Assembly (NCBI RefSeq): GCF_018812025.1
Contig: NC_063049.1
Span: 39,054,345-39,118,344, forward strand
DNA: 64,000 nt
Direction: 5' to 3'
DNA from: Megalobrama amblycephala
Taxonomy: Eukaryota; Chordata; Actinopteri; Cypriniformes; Xenocyprididae
Part shown: in pieces, positions 12,180 to 23,340 of the stretch
Layout: the number at the start of each line of letters is the position of its first letter
Position numbering within the stretch: the stretch's first letter is position 1
Program-made: the position numbers and the translations under genes
Notes under the pieces: generated by a model
What the model was told of the DNA's origin: nothing
Database searches by the model: none
Seen by the model: only the letters and a program-made list of their open reading frames with translations

Positions 12180-13240
12180 CTGTTCAAAAGTTTGGGGTCA
12201 GCAGGATGTTTTTTTAAAGAAGTCTCTTATGCTCACCAAGGCACCATTTGTTTGATCAAAAATACAATAAAACAAGTAATATTGTGAAATATTAATACAA
12301 TTCAAAATAACCATTTTTTATTTGAATATATTTTAAAACATAATTGATTCCTGTGATGCAAAGCTGAATTTTAATCATTACCCCAGTCTTCAGTGTCACA
12401 TGATCCTTCAGAAATCATTCTAATATGCTGATTTGGTGCTCAAGAAACATTTATTATTATCAATGTTGAAAACAGTTGTGCTGCTTAAAGGATTAGTTCA
12501 CTTTCAAATTAAATTTTCCTGATAATTTACTTACCCCCATGTCATCCAAGATGTTGATGTCTTTCTTTCTTCAGTCGAAAAGAAATTAAGATTTTTGATG
12601 AAAACATTTCAGGATTATTCTCCATATAGTGGACTTCAATGGAGCCAAAACTTCCATACGTTTTAACAATAAATGCTCATCTTGAACTAGCTCTCTTCTT
12701 CTTCTTCTCTATTAGAATTGCAGCAGTGTAGACACTGCTAAGTGTATTACTGCCCTCCACAGGTTAAAGTTTGAACTAATTGTTATATACTTGCACTAGC
12801 ATATTGTATGACAATTTAGTTCAAACTTTGACCTGTGGAGGACAGTAATACACTTAGCAGTGTCTACACTGCCGCAATTCTAATAGAGAAGAAGAAGAGA
12901 GCTAGTTCAAGATGAGCATTTATGGTTAAAACTTACAGAAGTTTTTTTTTTTTTTTTTTTTTTTTAGAAAATGAGCAATGGTTTCTCTAGATAAGACCCT
13001 TATTTCTCGTCTGGCATCGCTGTAAACTGTAATTTTGACCTTCAACCGTTTGGGCTCCATTGGAGTCCACTATATGGAGAAAAATCCTGGAATGTTTTCA
13101 TCAAAAACCTTGATTTCTTTTCGACTGAAGAAAGAAAGACATGAACATCTTGGATAACATGGGGGTGAGTAAATTATCAGGATATTTTAATTTAAAAAGT
13201 GAACTAATCCTTTAATATTTTTGAGTATTATCATCATTAA
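12180..13240 (+). mobile_element. TIR element split by a TTAA fold-back insertion
   Basis: The left part (about 12180-12484) begins CTGTTCAAAAGTTTGGGGTC and is shared with copies at 8484, 48524 and 54360. The host resumes at 13216 with TATTTTTGAGTATT and soon degrades. Comparison with 8777-8789 shows the inserted element duplicated TTAA. Confidence 0.8.
12489..13211. mobile_element. full-length fold-back element, TTAA target duplication
   Basis: 723 bp, flanked by TTAA at 12485-12488 and 13212-13215. Ends are AGGATTAGTTCACTTT and AAAGTGAACTAATCCT. The arms pair along much of the length: the CATATAGTGGACT / AGTCCACTATATGG blocks, the GCTAGTTCAAGATGAGCAT block and the AAGTGTATTACTG / CAGTAATACACTT block all match their complements. 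The pairing centre is near 12790. A 24-nt T run has grown in the right arm. No coding capacity. TTAA targeting is typical of piggyBac and Kolobok transposases, which would have to act in trans. Confidence 0.88.
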
Positions 13241-13329
13241 TGGATGTAACTATTAAAAAAAGGTGCAAAAAGGTTGATTGTCTATTGTCAATAGTTTATC
13301 AATTTATGAAGCAGAGCTCAAACAGAATA

Positions 13330-13883
13330 GACTGGGTAAACCCAGCCTGATCTGCTGGCGATTTCATTTCGCCCGGCAACTCAGTCTGGAAACCCGTACA
13401 TTCATTTCTACTGCTTCTGTTACACTTTTGCGGGAACCAATCACAGACTGGCTTATCCACCTTGCTCGCTATTGGCGGGTATAACACGAAGCAACGGCAA
13501 GCACGACCGTCAATCCAATTCCTTTTAACCTCTCGACGATGCTAAATGACTTCTTTAGTTTAGCAAACAAATCGCTCGAGTGGGTGTAAATATCACTCAC
13601 TTTCATGTTTTTTTTGCACAACCTGCAAAAATCGCTCGATGCCATTGCTGCTTCTGCAAACCGCTGATCAATGCTACAAACCAATACAAACTAAACCTGT
13701 CTGGAGTTTTCGCGTCGCTCTGCAAAGTTACGTCACCCGGATCGTTGATCCGATTGGTTGAAGGACTATCCAATTGCGTGAATAATGCTCGTTAATCACG
13801 CCTCTTGTGCAGTAGAAAATACATACAGACTCTCCAGACCAATGTTCAATTTTAAATCGAGCTTGGTCTGGTGATAGCCAGAC
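13330..13883. mobile_element. probable non-autonomous DNA transposon, degraded
   Basis: The left end GACTGGGTAAACCCAGCC and right end GGTCTGGTGATAGCCAGAC are imperfect complements with small internal palindromes. Short ORFs inside (13278-13795) run on both strands and show no domain. The family is not identified. Confidence 0.45.
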
Positions 13884-14646
13884 AACAAACAGAAGTCACT
13901 TTCAAACCAAATTGCTTTACGTTGTCCGCAAGATTAATTTGAACCTGTTGCGAAATCTGCGTGTAGAAATCTTTCACCCTCACACAAAATTCCCAATCGT
14001 GGCGATTCCTATTGAATTGTCTGGATTACAACCACATCATTAATTGCTGTAAAATCCCTGTAATGACCTCTCATCACTCATTGCTTTACTAACTCAATGG
14101 CTCACAGAATGAAGCAGTACAAATACTGAGTGCTCATCTGTCTAGCAGATGATTCAATGAAAAGAAACCGTCTGAAACTCTTTGACCTTATCCTCTGCGA
14201 ACACAAAAAGGAAAATATAAGCAGAAAGAGAGAAGAGGAAAGATAAAGGAAGAGAGGGAGCCAGGGAGAAGCAGCACAGCTTACAATTTTTTCCAAGAAT
14301 AATCAAACTCCTCCTCGAGCTGACAGTTGGACAAGGCGGCCTTGGCAAAGTCGAGGGGACAGATATTTGAGTGCGAATCAAAAAGCTGCTCAAAAGCCTT
14401 TTCTGGCATCTCAAGGCTGATTCTCAACCATCGAAGCTCAATCACGTGCTATTCCTGTAGCAGAGAAACACTATCCTCCTTTACAGAGAAAAACGGGTTT
14501 GTAATGGCACATATCTGGATCACAAAAGGTTTATTTACAGACAGACGTAATTGAAACCGGAGCGGAGCTGATTCCATAGTGTTTATCTTGTTCTGAGAGG
14601 GGTAACCTTAGATGAAAAGCACTGAAAGGCCACAAAGAGCTCTTAC
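13884..14646. other. unique sequence, no gene recognised
   Basis: Includes a purine-rich patch at about 14210-14270 that yields Ser/Leu-rich ORFs on the minus strand (14102-14414). I regard those as by-products of the low-complexity patch. Confidence 0.4.
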
Positions 14647-14790
14647 CTGGGCGGCTGTGGGAACTCATTGTGGCAGCGACGGCTCTTTCTGAAGTGACTG
14701 GTTTGATAATAAGAGGAGTGTGTCCTGGCAGATGAGGATGTGAGAAACACCTCACGGCTCCTCTGGGACACGTTGGCTGGTCACCATCCA
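14647..14790 (-). other. candidate 144-bp internal exon, minus strand
   Basis: Flanked by a good acceptor (TTTCCATTCAACAG just upstream in the minus sense) and a near-perfect donor (CAG|GTAAGA, with GT at 14645-14646). One frame is open throughout, giving about 47 residues ending SSHSRP, with an internal ATG in favourable context (GCCACAATGA). The exon would carry a split codon at each end. Direct splicing to the 9749 candidate would hit an early stop, so these two are not simply consecutive coding exons. It could be a 5' UTR or start-codon exon. No protein match recognised. Confidence 0.33.
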
Positions 14791-15073
14791 CTGTTGAATG
14801 GAAAGACGAGTCAAAGAGATGCGGGACAGGAAAGAAAGGACAATCTCAGAAACTCATAGCGCCCCCTCTGGCCGTAATCCAGCTTTGCGTGTTGGTTCCT
14901 CTTCGCTTGATAGGCTTGAACTGTCAAAAGAGAAGAAAAAAAAAAGAAGAAATTATGTAATGGCTGCGTTTCAATATCTAATGAGCCGCTTTGCTGTCTG
15001 TTGCCTACATATTAGGCAGCATCTTGAATTGAAATATAACCTTGAAAGTGATTTGGAAAGCTCAACATACAAT

Positions 15074-15800
15074 AGGGGCTTTCGCTTCACGAGTTACTTA
15101 GTTAGAATTTACTTGTAGGAACTAGCCACCAAGGCGTTTCCTCAAGAACTAAATCTTTCCCTAGCGCCATTTTCCTAGTTGCATTCGCACCACCAGTAGG
15201 AACTCTGAAGCAACAACTTGTTGTTGTGACATTTATTTTGACGGCGCTAAGAACGCCAAAGCCATTCTCTGTCTTCGTTAGTTTACGATCTGTTTGACAG
15301 TCCTGTCTAATACATTATTAGATAGAACAGTTAAACAAATAATTAAACAGTACATGAAAAAGTATTAGCATTTGCCGTGCGGTTGATGGCCAAGTCGCTA
15401 GCTGAGCGGAAATACATAATCATGTTCCGCTTCCCCTCAAAGTCGTGTTGGATTTTCACCTTAGCATAAAGGTTGAGAGGTCCATCTATCACTGTTTTCC
15501 ATGTTTGTAGTGTTAGTTTGTGGAGTAAATATATAGGCTATAATCTGTGGGTGTACACAGCTTTTTTTTAAATGGCGGGGGCTAATGTTTCACATGCATT
15601 CAGCCAATCAGCGTACCTTTACGTCGCTGGTAGTTCCTAGGTTAGATCCTACTCTGAAGTAGGAGCTAATTTAGTTCCCCCAAAAGGCATTCCTAGAACT
15701 AAAGTCGTTCCTTGTTCCTGCAGTGCAAACGCCAAAAAGCGGGTGCTTCCGCCATTAGTTCTAAGGACTATGAAAACGTTCCTCTAGTTCGAAAGCCCCT
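15074..15800. mobile_element. TIR element with AGGGGCTTTCG ends
   Basis: Begins AGGGGCTTTCGCTTCACG and ends TCGAAAGCCCCT, giving an 11-bp perfect terminal inverted repeat. AAT flanks each side (15071-15073 and 15801-15803); a TA duplication is also possible if the ends are drawn one base in. Inside are inverted copies of TAGGAACTA-type phrases. Non-coding, about 727 bp. The superfamily is unclear. Confidence 0.7.
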
Positions 15801-15984
15801 AATTAGCACAACATATGAATAGCTTATCAGAAGATGAGCACATTATAGGATTACCTTCAGTGTAACACATGCAATGTTATCTTAGCGTTTGGTCAACGGG
15901 AAGGGCTTATAACGTTCCCTATGTAGGCAGCTCACTAGGTTTTGTAACAGAGCCAGAGATGAAGTGCACGTCACTCAAGTGGGC

Positions 15985-16300
15985 TTTTCCTCTACGGAGT
16001 ACATACGTGACAAAGGCCAGAGCAGAAGGACACCGTGACACATTTTTGACACGCGGCGGGGCGGGTGTAAACCACCCTTTACCAATCTGCCACGCTGACA
16101 CATTCCCTCCCAGCCTGCCATATTTGCTGTCACAAAGCTTAACTGTGCTGACAATAACAATCACATCAAGCAGACATAACGCAGCTCGCCCCACAATAAG
16201 CGTGTGTACATTTCTCCTTATGTCCACCTGGAACAAAGGAACCTGTCTGTCAGCATAACAACAGTATCTGGAGCAGTCTAGCACACAGCAGGACTTCACA
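15985..16300. other. unique block, strong candidate conserved non-coding element
   Basis: A non-repetitive block that includes GCTGTCACAAAGCTTAACTG and an ACAATAACAATC (SOX-like) stretch. ORFs overlap on both strands (15869-16258 plus, 15919-16299 minus) but none has splice support. The texture suggests a developmental enhancer; this is untested. Confidence 0.35.
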
Positions 16301-16456
16301 GCTTAGCCATGTTATGTAATCATAAACATCAGCTGTTCCAAGAGGAATGAGGCCTAGTGTAAAGGAAAATCACTCCGTCTGTGAGGGTGAGCTTACCTGT
16401 TTCTGGCAAGTAGTGCTGGGTAAGGCTAAGGGAATCTGAGAGAATTTCTAATTTAA

Positions 16457-17300
16457 AGGGTTAGCTCACCCAAAAGTTAAAATAATCCCATAATTTACTC
16501 ACCCTCAAGCCATCCTAGGTGCATATGACTTTCTTCTTTCAGCCAAACACAATCGGAGTAATATTACAAATATCCTGATTCTTCCAAGCTTTACAATGGG
16601 AGTAAATGTCACCAGATATTTTGAAGCCCAAAAAAGTGCATCCATCTATCATAAAAGTAATCCAAACGGCTCCAGGAGGTTAATAAAGGCCTTCCAAAGT
16701 GAAGCAATGGGTTTTTGTAAGAAAAATATCCATATTAAAAATATATAATCACTGACTTTTGGTAAGTCGAGTTCTAGCGGGAGAGTTACCTCTGACCCGA
16801 CGTATGATGTAGGATGTAGGATGTAGGAGTAGCGTAAGCTTAGGTGAGAGTACACACCTCTCGCGGTTCAAACAAATAGGGATGGGCAACAAACTCAAGC
16901 TCCACTTCTCCAGATCCAGGGGGTGGAGATGGGTAGGTTTAGGGATATGTAAATTGGGAGAAGTTGGATCCAGATCCAGGGGGTGGAGATGAGTAGGTTT
17001 AGATCCAGGGGGCAGAGACGGGTAGGTTTAGGGATATGTAAGGTGGGAGGAGTTTGATCTGGATCCAATCTCACCCACTGGATCTCGTGTTCTGCAGTGA
17101 GGATCATCTCCCATCTTCTGTGTTTCCGCGTTCGTCAATACGTCATGCGTAAGGTCAGAGGTCACTCTTCCGCCAGAACTAGACTCATATACAGCTGTTA
17201 CCGGAAGCCAGTGATTATAGGTTATAAAGTTTTAAACATGGATATTTTTCTTACAAAAACCTATTGCTTCGCTTCAGAAGGTCTTTATTAACCACCACAT
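16457..17300 (+). mobile_element. fold-back element, left arm and loop, right end truncated
   Basis: TTAA (16453-16456) precedes AGGGTTAGCTCACCC. The left arm continues through CTTTCTTCTTTCAGCC and AATAAAGGCCTTCC to about 16760. The right arm resumes at about 17200 with TTTTTCTTACAAAAACC and CTTCAGAAGGTC and stops near 17291 without its outer half. A minisatellite occupies the loop. Confidence 0.7.
16903..17085. repeat. minisatellite, about 2.5 copies
   Basis: The phrase GATCCAGGGGGTGGAGATG followed by GGTAGGTTTAGGG recurs at about 16913, 16973 and 17003 with partial units. The embedded GGTTTAGGG resembles a telomere-like phrase, but there is no hexamer array. Confidence 0.75.
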
Positions 17301-17411
17301 GCCTCAAGTACACAACACAATAACAGTTCTCGGGTTCATATCGAATTGAACGGGATGAACATAATGACTTATTTTAATAAAATGCAAGTCAAGAACTGCT
17401 TAGAATCTGTA

Positions 17412-17800
17412 ACTGCATCCGAAATCGAATACTTCCCTACTATATAGTTTGAGAAAAAACAATACATAGACAGAGTAGTCTGCCCAAATACACAGTGTTT
17501 GGGAAAAATAGTAGGATGACCTGTATGACCTACTACTTCCGCCGAGATTCCGAAGTGTGCATTCAATGGACACTTTACTATCCCATGAGGCCATAGGATT
17601 TATGAACTGAAGTGAAGCGACGCAACTGACGATGGTAGGTCACTTGACACTAACAACACGGCGGATGTAGTCCGAATTTCATTCATAACCCATCCATATT
17701 CATACTATATAAACGTACTATATAGACATTTTTAATGGCCGCAAGGTAAGTTCAAAATCAAATGCAGCATCTATTGAAATAGTATGCGATTACGAGCGCA
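17412..17800. mobile_element. short TIR element (CTGCATCCGAAATCG end)
   Basis: The left end CTGCATCCGAAATCGAATACT is largely complementary to the right end AGTATGCGATTACGAGCGCA. The interior contains ACTATATAGT-type palindromic phrases near both ends. About 390 bp, non-coding. Confidence 0.55.
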
Positions 17801-18061
17801 CCGTGTGAGCGAGTTCAAGACTGACTCATCTTCTAACAGATTCATTAAATTATGATGTCAGGCAAAAATGAAAGTTAGAGATAGGTTAGAGTTTGGTTAG
17901 GGTTTAATCAAAATTACACTTTTATTAAAGATTAAAGACAAACAATTTGTATTCCCTTTAGAATAACATGCACTGAAGGAATACAAGAAAATTTAATAAA
18001 AAACGTTAATTAAAAAACAGGGTCAATTTTAATTTTATTTTACCTTCAGCCATAAGATTTA

Positions 18062-18602
18062 CACTGCCCTCCAAAAGTTTGGAAACGCCCTAGAAAAGTA
18101 GGGTTTTTGGACAATATTGACATGAATTCTTTTTAATTTGTGATAATTTTGCACTGATAAGGGACAACACAAACTACAAAAACATATTTTATTACATAAA
18201 CAGTTTATACATAGAAAAAAACTTACATTTTCAATTCATCAAAATATCAACAATTAGCAGCTACCTGACCTAAACTGGGTTCTAATTGATTCATTGTATT
18301 CTAAACTTAATTGGCAATCAATTGTTGGAGCTATTAAGGTGTGCTGACCCAAAAATCTTTTACAAACCTGGGCCAAGTTTAAACCAGTAACCAGGCATCA
18401 CAGCTGGCAAAGGGGCATGTCTGACTTTGACATGTATATATGCCATTATTATGTAATCAAAATGAAAATTATTATTGCTAGTCTTCAATGATAATGTCAA
18501 GTTACTGTAATGTATTTGCACCAAAAAATGATAAGGATTTATGCTGATATCATCCAAAACCACACTTTGTCAGGGGTGTTTCCAAACTTTTGGAGGGCAG
18601 TG
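18062..18602. mobile_element. non-autonomous Tc1/mariner-like element with TA flanks
   Basis: 541 bp between TA dinucleotides (18060-18061 and 18603-18604). The ends CACTGCCCTCCAAAAGTTTG and CAAACTTTTGGAGGGCAGTG are perfect 20-bp inverted repeats, and the match continues inward with few changes. The interior is AT-rich with no transposase. The TIR resembles the Tc1-like style; a full-length relative would be needed to move it. Confidence 0.85.
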
Positions 18603-18604
18603 TA

Positions 18605-19717
18605 TATGTTAGCAAATCACAGGTCATCATAAATTCTGAAAATGTATTGTACAGCACATGAAAAATTGGGATATGCACAGATTTTACTTTAGTGCTCTTC
18701 TAAATTCAGTCAAACCCATTTGAAAAAACATCACACAGGGCATGCCTGCTTCACATTTACACAAGACGACTCCAAACCACACATCTATGCCCTCAAAAAT
18801 CACAAACTGCAAGTACTCGATCCCAATTAAATGTGCCAAGAAAATGTGATTTAATCTTAGCAACTCCCAAAGCTGACGTGAATTTTTCCGCGCACACCAG
18901 GAAAAGGTGTTGCATCACAGGCCCCAGAATTACGCGCAGCATAATACTCTATAAATCTGTTTGTTTTAGAGAAGCACGTCTCTGCAGAGCCACACACATC
19001 TTTACGGGATGTCTGATTTTCCAGCTTTCCTCTCAAAGTAAGTATGGCTTCTCACTGGGGCCAGGTGGCGTGGATTACATGTACTGGAGGGAGTTTAGTT
19101 CCAGTTCCTCCGGCAGCCTTTTGCACTTGCTGTCATCACATGTCTCACATGGCGCCATTCCTGCCCCATGAGCGCAATAAACAAAGAGCGAAAGTGGACG
19201 TGCATGGACACAGTGGATAAGGATCTCAAGTAAACGTGAGAAAGCATGGGCGGAGACTCAAGCCACAATGACATATCTGTGCACAGAGTTGCAGGTAAAG
19301 TGTACAAAAAAAAAAAAAAAGTTAATTATAATATTTTTATCAATGCATATATTTAACGATTTTGGTTCTGATTCTGATTCCATTTAAGAATTCAGGTTCC
19401 TTAATTTTGTTTTTGTTTTTTGTATTTCAGAGGAGACAGAAACTAAAAAATTATTTCTCAACATTTTTTTCTACTTTTTTTTAAATTGAATTATCAACAT
19501 CAGTGAATATGTCAGGAATCGCTTCAACTGATTCAGTGAGTAAGTTGTTACTGATTCAAACTTAATTTATCTCAAATCTTTAGGGACAGAATGACTCTTT
19601 TAGATTTTTTTATTTAAGAATAATTTATAACACTAAAGTAGCTCAAAATGCACTAAGAATTATTACTGATATAATTGCTACTTTAGTTTAAAAAAGTTAA
19701 ATGTTAAAGGGACACAA
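18605..19717. other. unique sequence; candidate conserved block 18835-19260
   Basis: The 18835-19260 part is balanced and non-repetitive. The ORFs 18833-19171 plus and 19095-19307 minus overlap without motifs. From 19300 on the sequence becomes AT-rich with an A run. Confidence 0.33.
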
Positions 19718-20131
19718 TAGCTGCGTTTCCACCACAGTTACTTTCTCCAGGAACTAGGGACTTTGGGGTGCAGGAATCAGGGTCTACATAAAGGTCTGGG
19801 TAAAAAATTTCCCCTCAGAAAGTCCCTGCTCACGAGGTAGTACTTTTTCAAAGTTCAGGAACTTTTGGGGGTTGAATATGCTGATTGGTTCACACAGCAT
19901 TTTGATTGGTTGACTCCACGCTGCATTTCATTTCAACCACCATTTTTAAAAGTCTGTTGTGGTTCATGCATTAAGAGTTGTTTGCTATTTGAAATCAACA
20001 ATGGAACCGACCGATGAATACTACAATGAGTTTCAACGAGGGACAGTGATGGAAACGCAGACAGCAACAGGTGGGAAAAAGGTTCCTGGGACAAACTGTT
20101 CTGGGTAATTTCGGTGGAAATGTGGCTTTAG
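19718..20131. mobile_element. TIR element with GTTTCCACC ends
   Basis: The left end TAGCTGCGTTTCCACC and right end GGTGGAAATGTGGCTTTA form imperfect inverted repeats. The interior has CCAGGAACT and GTTCCTGGG complements. About 410 bp, non-coding. Confidence 0.55.
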
Positions 20132-20196
20132 TAACTTTTTTTGTTCAAAATTAATCAATCCTTCCAAAACGCATTTTCGTCTTACCCTGTTTCACT

Positions 20197-20435
20197 ATGG
20201 TAAGCCTGTTAGTGTTTAGACCGAGTGAGATGCTTTTTGCACAAAATTGCATACTTGTGTCACTCGTCCATGCGTGTCTCGTCATATCGCCAAAACGAGT
20301 AAGAAAGGTTGACATGGAGGAGCTGAATTTCAAACTTCTGGGGAATCACCTATTTAAAAAAAGAAACGCTGAACAGAGGCGCGACAGAGCTCGTAATAAA
20401 ACAAGAATGAAGATTGGCTTGGCTTTTCAGAGATG
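20197..20435 (+). other. exon-like ORF ending at a splice donor (basic RW motif)
   Basis: The open frame ends at ...RARNKTRMKIGLAFQRW, exactly where ATG|GTGAGT forms a strong donor (GT at 20436-20437). An internal ATG at 20313 gives a 41-residue basic peptide, MEELNFKLLGNHLFKKRNAE and on. The same motif (RRERARINIGVAFSRW) occurs in an unrelated context at 49857-50110. Two independent occurrences argue that the short ORF is a real coding module and not chance. Function unknown; possibly a DNA-binding or dimerising start exon spread by transposons. Confidence 0.45.
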
Positions 20436-20672
20436 GTGAGTACTGAGAGATTTGAAATGTTGTAAAAGATGCAGAGATGGCATTTTTATTACTGGTGAGT
20501 AAGGTATTTTATTGAACAGATAAATTGCCATATTGTCATTTCATTATGGTTGTTGTAGCTCTGTGCTGGAATTTACTTTCAAGGAAGTACCGTGTCTATT
20601 AATGGGTGTAGAGTAACATCTTCAGCTAGTCAGCTTCAGATCCTTTCCATCTAACCTGGTTATATCTCTTAA

Positions 20673-21455
20673 AGGTGCAATATGTAATATTTTTGCAGTA
20701 AAATATCCAAAAACCACTAAGCCAGTGTTATATATTTTGTTCACTTGAGTACTTACAATATCCCAAATGTTTGCAACTATTTGTGAATCTTGAGAAAATT
20801 GCAATTTTAACCAAGTCTCCGGGACGTGTGAGGAGTCGCCTGTCAATTGCGTCATACCCGCGTTACCCTCGGTTTCCGGTTTTATTTTGTAGAAACCATG
20901 GAAACACCAAAGACGCTTTAATATATTACATGTTTTAATAGACAAGGGAACAACTGTTTTGATATATTTATAGACAGAGAACGAATTGTTATATAGCTCA
21001 ACACATTTAGTCTTATTATTTAAATCAATTTTCTTTATTTTGTTTTGCGAGTACCATGCTTTACCATGCCTCAGAGAAAAACACTATTTTGTCAAATAGC
21101 TAACATAGCATAATCAGATGCAGCTTTATTTTTATTAACAGTAATACAGAATTTTCTCCATCATACAATACGTTTTAAAATTAATTGCATGCCATTTATC
21201 AACACAAGACATCCAATATTTAATATAATATTCTAAAATCGATCTATCTTACTGCAGTGTGTAACAGTGTCTCACAGCAGCCGCATAGTGAACGCACAGA
21301 GTAACATTATAACATCATTTTCAACACTCTCGAGCTGGAAGCGGCGCCGGCGACTGTGTCATAATAAAAGTTCTGCTGCTCGTGAGGCGTGTGTTGCGGA
21401 ATCGCTCCAGCATCCTCGTTCAGCTCCCACAACACAAAAGTTACATAGTGTACCT
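20673..21455 (+). mobile_element. TTAA element (AGGTGCAATATGTAA family), copy 1
   Basis: TTAA (20669-20672) precedes AGGTGCAATATGTAATATTT. The right end GTTACATAGTGTACCT is followed by TTAC, a one-base decay of TTAA. Shares the ATATCCAAAAACCACTA and TATATATTTTG blocks with copies at 36232 and 49547. No transposase. Confidence 0.75.
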
Positions 21456-22050
21456 TTACTGTTTGTTTGTTTGTTTAATTTGAAGTAAAAATTCTAGTCC
21501 TATTTGTGAACAAATGATTCTTTTGAACTGGTTCCATTTAATGGATCAAAAAGAACTCAATGAATTATTCAAAGTATACTAGTCAACATTTGAAGTGGAT
21601 CAAAACCTTTCATCAAATGCAATACTAGTTCTTGTCTTAGGACAACTTTGATTAACTTTTTTGATCCACTTCAAATGTTGACTACTGTAGTTGTTGACTT
21701 ATTCATCAAACCACAAGTAACAAAACACAAACCAAAAAATGTGACCAACGCATTGTTATTTTTTGGCATACCGATTCTTTTTGATTCATTAAACAGAACC
21801 ATTTCAAACCATTTCAGTCATCTGTTTACATTTTCCCCTAAAATAATGACAAGTGAAAACTAAACAAAAACAATTAAATGGTTAAGCAGGGAAACAACTC
21901 TCTCCAATATTTTGAATTTGGACTGCAGTACTCATTTCAACTCCTAGCTGTCAATATCACATACTGCACCTTTAAATTCAGTGAATGAACAATTCTATAA
22001 CAGTGGAAAACAGCAATTTCACAAAAATTACACACTTCACCTTTAAGATC
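21456..22050. other. AT-rich sequence with stray element ends
   Basis: Two ACCTTTAAR ends (about 21968 and 22039) resemble right ends of TTAA elements without matching left ends. A GATCCACTTCAAATGTTGACT phrase (from about 21663) is matched by AGTCAACATTTGAAGTGGATC ending near 21602, making a short inverted repeat with a loop of about 60 bp. Confidence 0.45.
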
Positions 22051-22385
22051 TGCCAAAGAAACCCACTTCTCTAACATCATTTGCAGTTCTGTCCGTCTAC
22101 ATGAGGCGTAATGTTTTCCTGAGAGTGTTTAATGGAGTGAGCTTCCTCCCTTGACCCGAACTGAACACTACAGCTCAGTCACTTACTCCCTCACGGCTCA
22201 GAGATCGCTGACCGACTACATTCGTCCCAAACCACAAATGGCCCTGGCAGCAAGACCAGCGTGACCGTGTGAACCGCAGTGACGCAGGGTTGACTTGAGG
22301 GAAACCCCTGATATAAAAGTCAAAGTGGCATTTGAAGAGCCGCAAGGAAAGAGACGTTTCCACCCGGAGTACTGCTGCTATTCTC
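22051..22385. other. unique block, candidate conserved non-coding element
   Basis: Balanced composition and no repeats. No frame is convincingly coding; the minus ORF 22175-22363 has no motif. Confidence 0.3.
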
Positions 22386-22815
22386 AGCTCAGACCTATTT
22401 TAGTAAAGGGGTTTCTTTTGAATTTACATCGCCCCTTATCAAAACATGTTAACAGCATGTAAGTGTTCATCTTTTCAAGTGACTGGTTTCCACGCTCTCT
22501 GGACATCGCACTATGTTTGTTATTTCAGTCATGTTCCTCACGTACCAAATCATTGTCATTCCTACTTCTCAAGTGTCAGCGGTGTCTTCTAACACAGACA
22601 CAGACGGATGAAAAAACATTTGATAAATGATAAGATAATGCACACACAATGGATTCAAATGAAACATATCGGTCTAAAGGTTTTCTGACGTATGCTGAAA
22701 GTGCACTAGACATGGCTCAGTACCAAAATGTTGGCTTTGGAATGATTAGGACATTTGATATCAAGTTAAATAATGATAATAATAATAATAAAAATCTAAT
22801 AATAGTAATACAAAT
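22386..22815. other. unique AT-rich sequence
   Basis: No repeats or ORFs of note apart from an (AAT)n-like run near 22770. Confidence 0.4.
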
Positions 22816-23335
22816 TTAACAGCATCATTCTTTCTACAGTTTCATTAATATTTTGGTACCAAAGTCTGAAGATGCAAGCAAGACAGTCACAACTAAAATA
22901 TTATAAAAATTACACTATATTAAAGAAAAAATTATACACACACAATATCATTGTTTCTACAAAATCGTTAATATATAGTTAATACTCAGTCGTCAGTCTA
23001 TAGATGCATGATAAAGCTAACCACAACTAAAATATTAAAGAAGAAATTGAAAAGAAGAAAAAAAATGCACATTTATAATATATTTAATTTTTAATTATAA
23101 ATATATAAAATAAATAGATAAATATATCTATTTGTAAAATAAAAATAAAATATGGATAGATAGATAGATAGATAGATAGATATAAATATATATATATATA
23201 GATAAATATAAAAATAAATATTACAATATAATTCTTTCTACAATAGTCTGAAGATGCATGGTCAAGCCTGGCACAACTTAAATATTTAAAAAAAATACAA
23301 TTATGGCCATAACATATTATATATAATATATTTAT
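22816..23335. repeat. degenerate tandem repeats with GATA/TA microsatellites
   Basis: Three diverged copies of a phrase including AGTCTGAAGATGCA and CACAACTAAAATATT lie at about 22863, 22996 and 23248. A (GATA)n run (about 23155-23182) and a TA-rich stretch lie inside. Non-coding. Confidence 0.6.
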
Positions 23336-23340
23336 ATATC

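Noticed and set aside
15869..16299. 129- and 126-codon ORFs on opposite strands
   Set aside because: Fully overlapping antisense ORFs without domains, splice sites or codon signal; the block is better read as conserved non-coding DNA.
16903..17085. Interstitial telomere repeat (GGTTTAGGG phrases)
   Set aside because: The phrase occurs once per about 60-bp unit and never as a TTAGGG hexamer array; it is a minisatellite.
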